Positions 25,584 through 38,098 of a stretch of DNA of 64,000 nucleotides are shown here, in pieces. How positions within the stretch are numbered: position 1 is the first letter of the stretch; every line of letters starts with the position of its first letter. Location: contig NC_092808.1 of the NCBI RefSeq assembly GCF_040954645.1, positions 79,774,389 to 79,838,388 of the forward strand, given 5' to 3'. The notes under the pieces were generated by a model. It saw only the letters and a program-made list of their open reading frames with translations, made no database searches and was not told the DNA's origin. A program made the translations under genes and the position numbers. The DNA is from Diabrotica undecimpunctata. Its lineage: Eukaryota; Arthropoda; Insecta; Coleoptera; Chrysomelidae.

Positions 25584-27211
25584 AAATTTTGATTATTAGA
25601 ATTGTCAGATTGTATCTGACCACTTGGATCTGATGTCCTATGTCTTTCCCTACTATGACTTCTACTCACATTTTCCTGCCTTGTACTATTTTGTTCCCTG
25701 TCTTCGCAGCTTCTATTCCTTCGAACACAATTTACCTGTCTGTTATAGTTAGGTCGCTCTGTATTTCTTCTATTATTAAAATCTTGTCTATTATTATTAG
25801 TACTGTCATTAAAATGTTGTCTATTATAATTAGTATTATTATTAAAATTTTGTCTATTATAACTAGTATTATTATTAAAGTTCTGTCTATTTGGATTACT
25901 GTTATTATTATTAAAATTTTGTAAACTATTACCATATCTATAATTATTATATGATTGTTGATTATCATTTTTATTATATTGAAAGTTATTATTGTTTTTT
26001 CTGTTGTTATTATTACTTGTCATATTGCCTCTTTGTATTCTTTGAATAAAATTAATAAAACTATCTATTGTTTGAATATTTTGTACAGTTACGGTTTGCA
26101 CAACATCAGCGTCAAAATGTCTAGATACATTTAAGACTGTTTCATCCTCTCTAAGTGGTGGTTCTAAATATTTTGCAACTGTTATCAATTTCAATGCATA
26201 ATCTACCATATTTGATTTTAAATTTTGATTATACTTTCCAAAATATAGAATTTCTCTAAACTTGGCTTGCTCTAGTTCACCCCAATAATAATTTAAAAAT
26301 TTATTTTCAAATGTTTGAAAATTATCTAAATCATTCTCAATACTAGCAAACCAAGTTGCTGCATTGTCATTTAATGTCATTCTAATATAATCTTTAATAT
26401 CATTAATATTATTCACCAATCTTAATTTATGTTTTAAACTATTTATGTATACTCTAGGATGCAAATTTTTTATATTACCAGAGAATTTAATCCCAGTCTC
26501 ATTTGTTAAATTTAAGTAAGGTCTCCCTATGTCTCTCATTTGTGAAATATCATCTATTCTCTGTTCCACATTTCTTATTTGATTACAATTTATTTGGATA
26601 TTTTGTTGTATATAGTCTAATTTTTCTTCTGTGTTTCTCCTGTCTTCGTTAATTTTTACTTCTAAGTTACATTTCTGTAACTCTATTTTCTGTTCTATAT
26701 CTATCTTATTATCTTGAATAATCCTCTTTACTTCTGTCCTCTCATTGTCTATCCTTTTCTTGTAGTCATTCCGTATACTTTTTATTTCATTTGCTACTTT
26801 TTTCTCTGCAGCTTCAAGTTTTTTATCCATTTGTTTTACAATTTTATTATTATTATCTTCTATTTTCTTTTCTAATTTTCTATAATTCTCTTCCAATTTC
26901 TGTTCCATTTTTTTCATGTCTTCTTTGACTTCTTTTGAATTCTCTTCCAATTTTTTCGTATTCTCTTCCATTTTCTGTTCCATTTTTTTCATGTCTTCTT
27001 TGATTTCTTTTGAATTCTCTTCCATTGTCTTGTTCATCTGCATCATTAATGACATCAAAGCTGCCATATTGACATTTTCCTCTCTTTCTGGATTCATTTC
27101 TGCAGTATCTTGTGGAACTTGAACTAAACTCTCCTCTTGTATTGGTTGTGTTTCTACTTCCACATCTTCTTCATTCTTTTTGCTTCTTGTACCTTTCTTT
27201 CCTTGAGACAT
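25574..27211 (-). CDS. gag: Gypsy Gag protein with coiled coil and Asn-rich tail
   Basis: Structural protein that forms the virus-like particle and binds the element RNA. It starts at ATG 27211, about 120 nt after the primer site, and ends at TAA 25574-25576. Residues of about 1-50 are acidic and polar. About 55-220 form a long charged coiled coil with repeated EENSKE-VKEDMKKMEQK units. About 230-390 carry the retrotransposon capsid region (YIRMTLNDNAATWFASIE, NKFLNYYWGE). About 395-485 are dominated by Asn with repeated NRQNFNNN units, and the tail holds an RSHSRERHR segment. No CCHC zinc knuckle is present; RNA binding may instead rest on the Arg/Asn-rich tail (inference). The frame is uninterrupted. 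It overlaps the pol frame through the slippery heptamer. Confidence 0.93.
   Translation of the reverse strand: MSQGKKGTRSKKNEEDVEVETQPIQEESLVQVPQDTAEMNPEREENVNMAALMSLMMQMNKTMEENSKEIKEDMKKMEQKMEENTKKLEENSKEVKEDMKKMEQKLEENYRKLEKKIEDNNNKIVKQMDKKLEAAEKKVANEIKSIRNDYKKRIDNERTEVKRIIQDNKIDIEQKIELQKCNLEVKINEDRRNTEEKLDYIQQNIQINCNQIRNVEQRIDDISQMRDIGRPYLNLTNETGIKFSGNIKNLHPRVYINSLKHKLRLVNNINDIKDYIRMTLNDNAATWFASIENDLDNFQTFENKFLNYYWGELEQAKFREILYFGKYNQNLKSNMVDYALKLITVAKYLEPPLREDETVLNVSRHFDADVVQTVTVQNIQTIDSFINFIQRIQRGNMTSNNNNRKNNNNFQYNKNDNQQSYNNYRYGNSLQNFNNNNSNPNRQNFNNNTSYNRQNFNNNTNYNRQHFNDSTNNNRQDFNNRRNTERPNYNRQVNCVRRNRSCEDREQNSTRQENVSRSHSRERHRTSDPSGQIQSDNSNNQNFVQ
25583..25589 (-). promoter_or_regulatory. 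Putative -1 ribosomal frameshift site (A AAT TTT)
   Basis: In the gag frame the minus strand reads CAA AAT TTT GTG CAG TAA, giving an X XXY YYZ heptamer A-AAT-TTT three codons before the gag stop. A shift of -1 here enters the long pol frame, which has no ATG near its start. I did not establish a downstream stem-loop or pseudoknot. Confidence 0.7.
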
Positions 27212-27330
27212 TTTGAGACTTTACTTGTTCAAATATAATTAAAATTAAAATCTATACTTTTTCTTTCTACTGATAATTAATTTAATTATATGAGAGCACT
27301 TATCTTCCCAAACTAATTCTTTTAAATAGA

Positions 27331-27350
27331 GAGCCCCACGTTGGGCGCCA
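27331..27350 (-). promoter_or_regulatory. Primer binding site, tRNA-Lys
   Basis: Read on the minus strand, TGGCGCCCAACGTGGGGCTC lies 4 nt inside the 5' LTR end. TGG plus the following bases is complementary to the 3' end of insect tRNA-Lys(CUU) with its CCA tail (from memory of the tRNA sequence). Twenty consecutive bases match. Confidence 0.88.
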
Positions 27351-27354
27351 AAAT

Positions 27355-29016
<1,662 letters not shown>

Positions 29017-29285
29017 TACACGACCCGACTATAGCTCCTCTTTTCAAAATGCGGTTATAAGTCGTCTTCTAGAAGGAGTGAATATCTTTAAAATATTATT
29101 CGTGTATATTAAATTTTTTACAATTCTTATAATGTATCGAAAATAAAAACATTATAATTTTTTATACAATTACCAAATTAAAACCAATTGTTCTTCCATC
29201 TAAAATTACTATACATACCTCCTCCAATGTATATTAAATTAACAAAATAAATCTTTCTGCTATTCAAAATATACGTCAAAACTAC

Positions 29286-32200
29286 ATTACAGTGGTTTAC
29301 TCCTCCAAATATAAATCAGAGACTACACGACGGTGGATACGTAAACCAAATAATATATTAGAGTATATTTGGCGCGAAAAAATCTGTAAGCCTAACGATT
29401 TCTAACGTTTTGTTTTGCAGTGATAAAATATTCTTTATTCATATTACACGTGTAGTGCACTGGAAACTCTAGGTATGTACTTATATAATTTTTATTTTGT
29501 TACGGAACGGGTAATAAATACAATTTAATATTGTTTCAATTTAATAGGTAGTTGGATTGAACAAAACTACTAGATAATTATGCAAAATAATATATTTTCT
29601 GTCTTCTCCACATTACACATCAGATATTTTTGTACACTTTACAAATATATCTGAATGCATCTGACATTTCTTCCGTAAGTTTAACATTTAAGAGCATTTT
29701 ATTCTCAAATATGAACGGTATGCGGCAAAATAAACAGTACTAAAATGCGTATGCCTCAAATTTGTATGTGTCATGCGCCGAAACCTATTAAGTGATTTCT
29801 GAACGACGTTATAACTTATGTGAATATCATGATAATTTTAGGTGCTTCAGGATGGTTCTCAGTTTTGCAGAAATTTTTTTTATCGTGGAGTACTATTTTC
29901 GATCATACGGAAAAGGTCGCGAAATCGGTCCAAAAAGCTTAAAATCGACAATAGTTTTAGCAGGACGGGCAATCTGTCACACGGTCAGTGAGTCTCTTTG
30001 AATACTGTTCAGTGATTTTCCATACCCATCTCAATTATCAGGCCTAACATAACTAACACCACATGATACGTACATATGGGGAATGCTGAAGGAGGCAGAC
30101 CGATACAATGTCTGACATTCCGGAATAACAAACTCCAATTAGATTTTTTTAGTGCCAGAGGGCATCTTTAACATCTATTTTATCGGAAACGTCGTCGTGA
30201 ATAATGTTGGTAAGGCTATATCATGTATACTAACTATATAGATATTCGTATACATTTCAATATTCATTTCAGTACTGTTTATTTTACCGCATATTGTATT
30301 TCCCTACTTCAGTCACTTTTTACTATGAAAAATAATTTTAGGAAATATCCTTAAGTTCCCCTCAATTTTATGGTTCATTTGACAGTATCTTCACACCTGA
30401 AGAAAGTGATAAAGATAACACAGATTCTCCAGACTTAGAAACTCCATCACCAGCTTCTGATGAAACGTTAGATTCCAATTATGTTCCCTTCGATGATTCT
30501 TCAGTAAGTGCAATAAAACTTTTAAAAGAATAAAATGTGTTGTGTACTCTGTAATATTGAAATGGATAACGGAAAAAATATAATATTTTTTTAATTGGGT
30601 TTTTAGGAAAAGTCTTCAGGTTCTCCAGAAATAAATAATTTTTCTTCCCACTTTTGTCCAAAACAAGTTAACAAAGATGAGTTAAATATTGAGGTAAGTT
30701 TATTTCAAATATTTTAGCAATATAATTCAAAGCACATACTTTTTAGGAACAATCTAATTCACCTTCGTCTTCTGTCAGCCTAAATATCCATCAACATGTG
30801 GAAGAAACTTGCAATATAAATACGAAGTCTTTAAAAAATCTGTTTTTTGTTACTTTTGTGAATCAGTTGTATTAAATTTTCCTAGACATATACTACGAAA
30901 TCATTAAAGCGAATTAGAAGTTAAAAAAATTTTGGTTTACCCTCCAAGAAGTAAAACGAGAAAGCAATTGTTATTTGCTTTGAGAAAAAAAGGGAAACTA
31001 TTTGTTAGGTTCTGCAAATTTAAAACCAGTTAGGAAAGAGAGTTAGAAAAATGAGGGAATTAGCTTAAATTGTTATCGAACTAAGAAAAAATAGTTCCTC
31101 AATCAAAACGCTTTTTGACTCATTGAAACCAGAATATTACGATTCTTTAGTTTTTGCTACTAAAATAATTTCAAAATATGATAATGAGAGGAAAACTTTT
31201 AAAGCTCCATCATTTGCTAAAAATATTGGCACTACATTAAAACAGCGTTGCGATATAGCACTTATGCTTAATGCGAAAAAGTCTGAGTTTACAGTTAAAA
31301 GTGCCAGCGCTAAAGCTGACTTAAAATCTTTAATACAAATAATAGAAGGAAATTGGAAATATGATATTTCCAGTCAAGCTGCAAATGATTTAGACATAAA
31401 AACATGGAAAAAAATGACGTTAATACCACTAGCAAGTGACCTTAAGCTATTGAAAAACTATATCGTGCGAAGGGCAAATGAATCTTGTGATAAATTACAG
31501 AAAAATAATAATGATATTAATTCTTACATGTTTCTGTTAGAAACTATTATATTGCCGTCTAATCTTATTAAATAGAAGGCGCCCTGGTGAATTATAAAGA
31601 ATGACCATACAGAGTTACATTAGCGCTAAAGATAATCAATGTTATGAAGAATTTTCTGAAACAATTTCAGAAACCGAAAGAATTTTAATGAAAAGTTTTA
31701 GAAGAATAGTAATAAAAGATAAAAGGGGACGTGGCGTACCCGTCCTAGTAAGTAAGGATGTACAAGAACACTTAGAAATGATTACAAAATGTAGAGATTT
31801 ACTTTTAAAACACCTAGTATTTACCTTTTTGTTAATCCAAAATTTGATAAACCAATTCGAGGGTATGAAGTAATGTCAAAATATGCTAAATTATACGGGC
31901 TAAAAATCCTAGTGCTCTTACATGTACAAGGCTGAGAAAACATCTAGCAACGCTAACCCAGTTGTTTACCATGTCGGAAAATGACATGAAGTAACTGGCT
32001 TCATTTATGGGGCACACATTAGGAATTCATCGATCTTCATATAGACTCCCCGATGACATTTATCAAACTGTAAATATCTCTAAGTTGCTCCTGTTAATGG
32101 AGAAAGGTAAAGCAGGTCAATTCAAGGGAAAAAGTTTAGAAGAAATAGAGATAAATTTGTAAGAAGACATTATGGAAGATGATGATGGACATAATAACGA

Positions 32201-32953
32201 GGTATTTGGGGAACAAAAAAATTAAACCAATGATGTTATTGAATCAAAAGGTCCAGAATGTTGTAATAATAAAAAAAAAGGGAATAATTGATATGAAGTC
32301 AAAAAATAAAAAAAGGGTTTTAGTTCCGTGGACAAAAAATCAGAAGAAAGTAGTCAAAATGTATTTTAAAACCCACATTAAACAAAAGAGGCCCCCCAAA
32401 AAATCGGAATGTGAAGATCTGATTTTAAAAAATACTGATATATTAAAAAATAAAAATTGGCTCAAAATAAAGGTCTTCGTTCAAAATGAATATAAAAAGT
32501 GTTAAATGTCAAGTTTTTTTCGAAATTCAGTTTTTGCAATATATTGTTTTCGATAAGTATTTTTATTTGTGTTTATATATTCAGTTTTGTTCATATTTTT
32601 ATTATTTGTTTTTAAATATAAATAATGATTAAAATTAAATATTTATAACGAACATAGATACATGTTTTTTTTCGTTAGCCCTTGTTAAAAATTTACAAAT
32701 GATTATCAATAATATATTATATATATATAGCCCTTAAATAATCAGATTCGTTTACAATATAACAAATACAATACATTTGAATTCATTTTTCGTTTTCACC
32801 ATCACTTTTATTGTGAACAAAAACCTGTCTACTTTGATTCAGATTTTTGGTTAAAATATATATATTATATTACTTTAAATATTAAAGAAAGATTGGAAGA
32901 CTATTAAGTAGTTTTCGAATCATTATTCCAGAGGTGGACTAAACCACCGTAAT
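29286..32953 (+). mobile_element. Candidate element carrying a tyrosine-recombinase-like gene, with inverted ends
   Basis: The decayed multi-exon gene at 30342-32505 lies between 29286-29306 and 32933-32953, which are inverted copies over 21 bp with three mismatches (shared cores GTGGTTTA and ATTAC). If these are true termini, the gene is the cargo of a 3.7-kb mobile unit. The terminal sequence is itself partly palindromic (GGTGG ... CCACC), which weakens the case. The boundaries are therefore a hypothesis; the gene itself is better supported. Confidence 0.4.
30342..32505 (+). pseudogene. Decayed zinc finger / tyrosine-recombinase-like / SANT-like gene, copy 1
   Basis: Exon A is 30342-30503 (AG|GAA ... 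TCA|GTAAGT), exon B is 30607-30693 (AG|GAA ... GAG|GTAAGT), and exon C starts at 30747. Exons A and B are open, Ser/Asp-rich and phase 0. Exon C soon shifts frame into a C2H2-like finger (CYFCESVVLNFPRH) and KKILVYPPRSKTRKQL. After a deletion come MRELA and KTLFDSLKPEYYDS (about 31060-31145), then a helical block. The catalytic part has NRRRPGEL (31571-31594), LRKHLATL (31932-31955), MGHTLGIHRSSYR (32007-32045) and FKGKSLEEI. His-to-Tyr spacing in the last block is nine residues, as in XerD-type recombinases. The C-terminal VPWTKNQKKVVKMYF ... IKVFVQNEYKK (about 32320-32500) looks SANT/Myb-like. Stops at 30903, 31595 and 31990 and several shifts make it dead. Confidence 0.65.
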
Positions 32954-33246
32954 ATAAAAATAGGAAGAACTAAGGTCGGTAAACTATAATTTGAATATAC
33001 GTAACGAAATATACGCCGACGCTGGCGACACAACAAGTAATGTGGCGATCATATTGAACTAAAGTATTCAAACGTACAAAAACATGCAATAACTCATCCA
33101 TCTGAAATTTTGCTCAATGGTTTAGAATGACGTTTAGACTTCATTTATAATGATTGCGATAAGTCCTCCGTATACGGAGGACCTACCACAGTGGAGGACC
33201 TATTATATGTAAATTTCCTATATAAGGAGGAGCTATCCACTGGTGC
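32954..33246. repeat. Non-coding; contains a perfect 20-bp palindrome
   Basis: GTCCTCCGTATACGGAGGAC at 33163-33182 is fully self-complementary. Related GTGGAGGACCTA and AGGAGGAGCTA strings follow at about 33190-33235. No coding signal was seen. Confidence 0.6.

Positions 33247-33312
<66 letters not shown>
33247..33312. repeat. (AT)n microsatellite
   Basis: About 66 bp of uninterrupted alternating AT. Confidence 0.95.
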
Positions 33313-33314
<2 letters not shown>

Positions 33315-34224
33315 ATATGTATGTCTTTAATATACTATTAAACAGCAGAGGTTTGATATACAACGATCTAGTAATATTTTAATATTTTTAATTCTATTAG
33401 TCTTAATAGAAGTCAATCTATTAAGATATTAACATTTTTACTTCGTTAAGAAAAAGGCATTTCTCTGCAATCTTGCGACCTAATGGACGGTTTAACGATC
33501 GTTAACGACTGGTCTATCTGGAGCAATTTTAAAAACAACCAGGTATTTTCCTTTTCTACCACGTTATGATCAAGTTAAATAATAAACGGTCATTCAGAAT
33601 GGGAGCAATTCGTGAATTTTTGAAATAAATACAGTGATACATTAAGCATGCTTTCGTTTATCGCTAGAATTTATTGTGCGGGGACTCAAATGGAGCGACT
33701 GGTTACATTATTTATGTAGTAAAAGCACGATAGTTAAAGTCACGTTAGCTTTTTTTAACTTGGAAATTCTTATGTTTATATGCAATGAAATATATTCTGT
33801 GGATCATGTGTTAATGGTTTTAATCATGTGTAATAACTTCTTAACGTTACAACTTCCTTATCTTTATGTTAGATGTGTAATTATTTTAGCTTATTTTATT
33901 GTATCTTGTAAAGTTTTTAACTGCAAGTATTATGCATTTATCGTTGTTCATGTACCTTGACACAATGCCACAGAATAAAGCTAATAAATTAAAAGCTAAT
34001 AATAAAGCTATTATAATTATTAATACATTGGGATCTTATAGTGTTTATTACGCTTTATATAACTCAATATTAAAATTATTATTTTACACTGAAAAAAAAT
34101 AATTACAGATTGTAAAACATACAAATGACTCCACAGTTCCTTTACTGGTGATTGAGAAAGGCTCCAAACCCTCACTCAGTATCACAACACAAAATTTTTA
34201 ACTTTTGCTCTACGATGCTTTATT

Positions 34225-34229
<5 letters not shown>
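33313..34229. other. No recognisable feature
   Basis: AT-rich sequence with short hydrophobic open frames (for example 33676-33960) that carry no recognisable domain. I do not regard them as genes. Confidence 0.4.

Positions 34230-34315
<86 letters not shown>
34230..34315. repeat. (AT)n microsatellite
   Basis: About 86 bp of uninterrupted alternating AT. Confidence 0.95.
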
Positions 34316-34318
<3 letters not shown>

Positions 34319-34679
34319 TTCATAACAAGGCGAGATCCGATTAAATCGAGGACAACCCGAGATCCACCAATAGGAAATTAATTATTTGAGTATATTGTTC
34401 ATAACTATCTTTATAATTAACATATTAATCATGGCACACTTCGAGGGGAAAAGATTTTTGAAGTTAAATTTTTCTGATAAATTAAAAAGAGATCCGTAGC
34501 TTAAAACGGAAGGGGAAGACTTATATACAAAATTTTAGATATTTTCCGATCAACGCGAGATCCCACACTGTTGCCAGCTCTAAAGGGTATTAGTCGAGCG
34601 ACCAGAGCTCGTCTTGTATTGCATATTTCCTACTCAAGGAGTAAAGTTATTTGCGGTTACGGTGTTTTATATTTTAAAA

Positions 34680-35905
34680 ATGTCTCGAGGGCATCGGTTA
34701 GTTGAATTAGTGAAACAAAATTCAAAGATAACAGAAGGTAAGTAATGATTATAATTTTTCTGTATATAATGAAATAATTCAATATAAACTTTATAAACCG
34801 AATAACTAAAATGCTGTGTTTTATTGAATTTGTTGAATTCTATTCTCAAAGCTATTTTTGTTTATTATTTATGTACAAAATTAAAAGAGGGAAATTATTT
34901 AAACTTAACAGTTTATCTGTATAAGAAAAGCTATCATTGTAACATTCTAATCGTGTTTTTACATAAAAATATTAGTTTTGCACAAGAGTAAATACGTTCC
35001 ATATAGTAGAGTAAATCGACTGACAAAAATTTATTATTTACTTATTTGTCAATAAATTTGTTCTGTCTTAAATTAACTATGCTGTGGCTTTTTAAATGTT
35101 GTAATTTTTTAGATATTGGTCAGTAAGAATTTCTCACAGTGATTTGTTTTAAATAATTCCTTTGACTTTAGTAGACTGATTTATTTTCTTTTTTTAATAG
35201 GTCAGCACTTCGAAGGGCAAAACTGTAGAATGTAGTCTGCAGAAAGGAAGGGTGTGGAACAAGAGAGACCGCTGCCTATACTGCAGTTTGGACGTAACAA
35301 ATTTTTCGAGGCATATTTTTAGAAAACCTCCTAAAGAGGAGAGTGTTTTAAAAATAACCATGTTACCCAAAAGAGATATTGCTAGAAAGCATATGTTAGA
35401 TCTCCTAAGAAAGCAAGGGAATTTTTCATATTTGCATGCAGCCGATACCATTAGACCTGTCCAGAGACCTTCGTCTTTTTCAAATTCTAATACTGTATCA
35501 GCAGATTACTTACCCTGTATATACTGCAAAGGTTTATATAAACAAAAATCCCTGAAGCGACATGCAAAAAAATGTTATTATAATAAGGAAAACAAAGCAG
35601 GAATTAAATATGCAAGTGAAGGCCAAACCATGCTTTCATTCACAGAATCTCGAAAGAGATTTTTGGATAAATTAAGATTAAAATCTGAAATTTTTAATTC
35701 GATGCAGGCTGATCGAATTTCATTAAATGGAAAGGGAGATGTAATAATATGCCAATATGCGGAAGATTACTTAAGAAAGCATAAAAGGACCCATATAAGA
35801 AGTGCTGTTTCAAATCAAATTCGTGAATTAAGCAGATTGTTAATTCCTCTACAAGATTTGTATGGCATTAATACTATGATAGAAGCACTTAAATCTGAAC
35901 TACGC
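34680..35905 (+). pseudogene. N-terminal half of the same recombinase-like family, copy 2, cut by a LINE
   Basis: A first exon is plausible at 34680-34737: ATG, MSRGHRLVELVKQNSKITE, then GTAAGT. A pyrimidine-rich acceptor (TTTTTTAATAG) precedes an open exon at 35201, but the phases do not match (58 nt against phase 0), so one site is wrong or an indel has occurred. The second exon has finger 1 (CLYC ... FSRHIFRK), LKITMLPKRDIARKHMLDLL, finger 2 (CIYC ... LKRHAKKC, C2HC), GQTMLSFTESRKRFLDKL, MQADRISLNGKGDVIICQYA and IRELSRLLIPLQDLYGINTM. Its last piece, IEALKSE, aligns with FDSLKPE of copy 1 at about 31110. Directly afterwards the sequence becomes the endonuclease of a Jockey-like LINE. The catalytic half is absent from this window. 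Confidence 0.65.
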
Positions 35906-38098
35906 CCAACTGGTTTGATAGACTGACAAATGCGAACGGCAGACGACTCTGTGCCTATCTCGAAAACAAAAACAACACCACTGTAGCGGGTCCAATGGAC
36001 CCAACATGCTTCCATGGAGAACTTCCCTCGCACGTAGACTTAGCAATTCTACATAATATAGGGCAACAATACGAAATAAAATCAATAAATGAAGGCAATT
36101 CCACACACAACGTAATCGTTATGACCCTAGGCGCAGTGGAACTAAATCCACTGCAGCCCCATCAAATAAAGAAAACAAACTGGCCTAATTTCAGAAGAGT
36201 ACTGAGCGAAAACATCGGGACAATCCCAACAATTAACAACATAGAAGAACTCGAAGAACGTATAACAAGATTAGAACAAACAATAATAAATGCCATCGAT
36301 GCCAGCTCAAAAACGGAAACAAAAACAACACAAAAAGGAAGATTCCAAGAAATATCAAATGAGCTAAAAGATCTCATTAAAGAAAAGAATAGGAAAAGAA
36401 GAAGAGCACAAAGAAATCAAGAAGACAAAAGAATTGCTAATGAACTAGACAGAGAAGTCAAAAGAAGGCTAAACGAACACAGAAGTGACTATTGGGACAA
36501 ATATATCCAAGAATTAAACCCGAATAAATCTGCATTCTGGAAAGTATCAAAAATACTCAGAAAGGATAAAAAAACCCATACCGCCCCTACACGGAGAAAA
36601 TGGAATGGTATATAACGAACAAGAAAAAGTTGAAGTAATGCGAAATACACTCGAATCCAATAATATGAAAAACTTTCACCCGGCAGAAGACCTAGACTTC
36701 ACGGAGGAAGTAGAAAGAAGCGCCAGACGCTTAAGAAGAAGAAAAGGCATAATCGGCCTAGAACACACAAGTAGAGAAGAAATTAAAGAACTAATCAAAG
36801 TACTAAATCCAAAGAAAGCAGCCGGGCCAGATAAAATCACAAACAGGGCAATTAAAAATGTACCAAACAAAATCATAGTGTATATCACGAATATAGTTAA
36901 CGGTATACTAAGACTAAGATACCTTCCAGACAGGTGGAAAGAAGAAAAAGTTATAATGATAGGAAAACCGGGGAAAAACGAGAGCTTTCCACAGAATTAT
37001 CGACCAATAAGTATCCCATCATCACTAAGTAAGATAGCTGAAAGAATAATCCTAAAGAGACTACAAACAGAGTCAGAAACAATTGGAACGATCCCAGAAT
37101 CACAGTTCGGTTTTAGATCCAGACACTCCTGCGAACTACAAATACTTAGACTAACCGAATTTATCACTAAGGGATACAACGAGAAAATGTACACTACGGC
37201 AGCCTTCCTAGACGTCAGTAAGGCCTTTGACAGAGTCTGGCATGAAGGCCTGCTTTATATGATTAGTCAATATGGATATAGTGAGGCAATGACATGTCTC
37301 CTTGCATCATACCTGACGAACCGGAGATTCTGGAGGCAGGTGTGCCACAGAGAGCGGTGTTATCTCCGTACCTATATACCATATATACAGCAGACACACC
37401 CAGTGATCACAAAACACTGCTCAGCCTATATGCAGATGATACGGCAATTGCAAAAAGCAATAGAAACGTAAATTTCGCAACAAGAGACTTACAACGCTCG
37501 CTAAATCGATTACATGCATGGTGTATAAAGTGGAAAATAACACTCAACCCGGAAAAAACACAGGCCGTCATGTTTAGAAAAAGGAGACAAATACCAAACA
37601 TGGAACTAAGTCTAGCTAATGAAAACGTAGAATGGAGCAATCAAGCTAAATACCTAGGAGTGACCCTTAATACAACTTGCCTCATTAATAGGCAGGAAAA
37701 GCAAGCTAAATTTCTTCACAAAAATAAGGGTGGCAAATAGCATAATCCTTCCAACGTTAACTTACGCATCAGCAGCGTGGGGACATACTTGTAAATCAAA
37801 CAGGAAGAAACTACAAGTAGCACAAAACCAGCTAATTAGAGAAGCACTAAACGTACAAAGCAGAAAAGAATCCTTCATACAATGAACGAAAAGGCATACG
37901 AGATCTTCAACGAAATAAGAAACCACCCCAACAGAAAGCTGAGAGAGCTAACGGATTATGATGCAAATATCAGGATGACACATAGACGACCTAAACAACA
38001 GAGAGCTGGATATGTCCCAATAGCATAAAGACAAATGAGTATTGAAATAGGCACAGAGTAGTCAAAGGCAACGCGGGTTAGAAGTAGAAAAAAAAAAG
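35906..38098 (+). mobile_element. 5'-truncated Jockey-like LINE inserted in the recombinase-like gene
   Basis: The element begins inside its endonuclease domain and ends with an A run at about 38089-38098, as expected for target-primed insertion of a truncated copy. It occupies the place where the second half of the host recombinase-like gene should be. I found no clear target-site duplication. The sequence after the A run is another LINE tail, not the missing half of the gene, so a deletion or rearrangement followed. Confidence 0.8.
35920..37890 (+). pseudogene. Jockey-like LINE ORF2 (partial EN + RT), broken
   Basis: Endonuclease remnant: LTNANGRRLCAYLENK, then VAGPMDPTCFHGELPSHVDL (about 35977-36040). 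A linker of charged helices (about 36240-36600) precedes the RT: NPKKAAGPDKIT (about 36807), IGKPGKNESFPQNYRPISIP (about 36957-37017), SQFGFRSRHSCELQILRLTE, then AAFLDVSKAFDRVWHEGLLY (motif A, about 37199-37258), AGVPQRAVLSPYLY (normally GVPQGSVLSP, so altered) and LYADDTAIAKS (YADD intact, about 37426-37458). Later blocks are LNPEKTQAVMF, YLGVTLNTT and, in another frame, LPTLTYASAAWGHTC. Frame changes near 36605, 37290-37470 and 37680 split it into pieces. The motif set is that of the Jockey clade. Confidence 0.85.

Noticed and set aside
27331..27350. tRNA-Lys-like 3' end on the plus strand (GAGCCCCACGTTGGGCGCCA)
   Set aside because: Only the last 20 nt match and they sit 4 nt inside an LTR, so this is a retrotransposon primer binding site, not a tRNA gene.
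33676..34102. Hydrophobic plus-strand frames that could be small membrane proteins
   Set aside because: Cys/Leu/Phe-rich translation is expected from AT-rich DNA; no start context, splice sites or domain support a gene.
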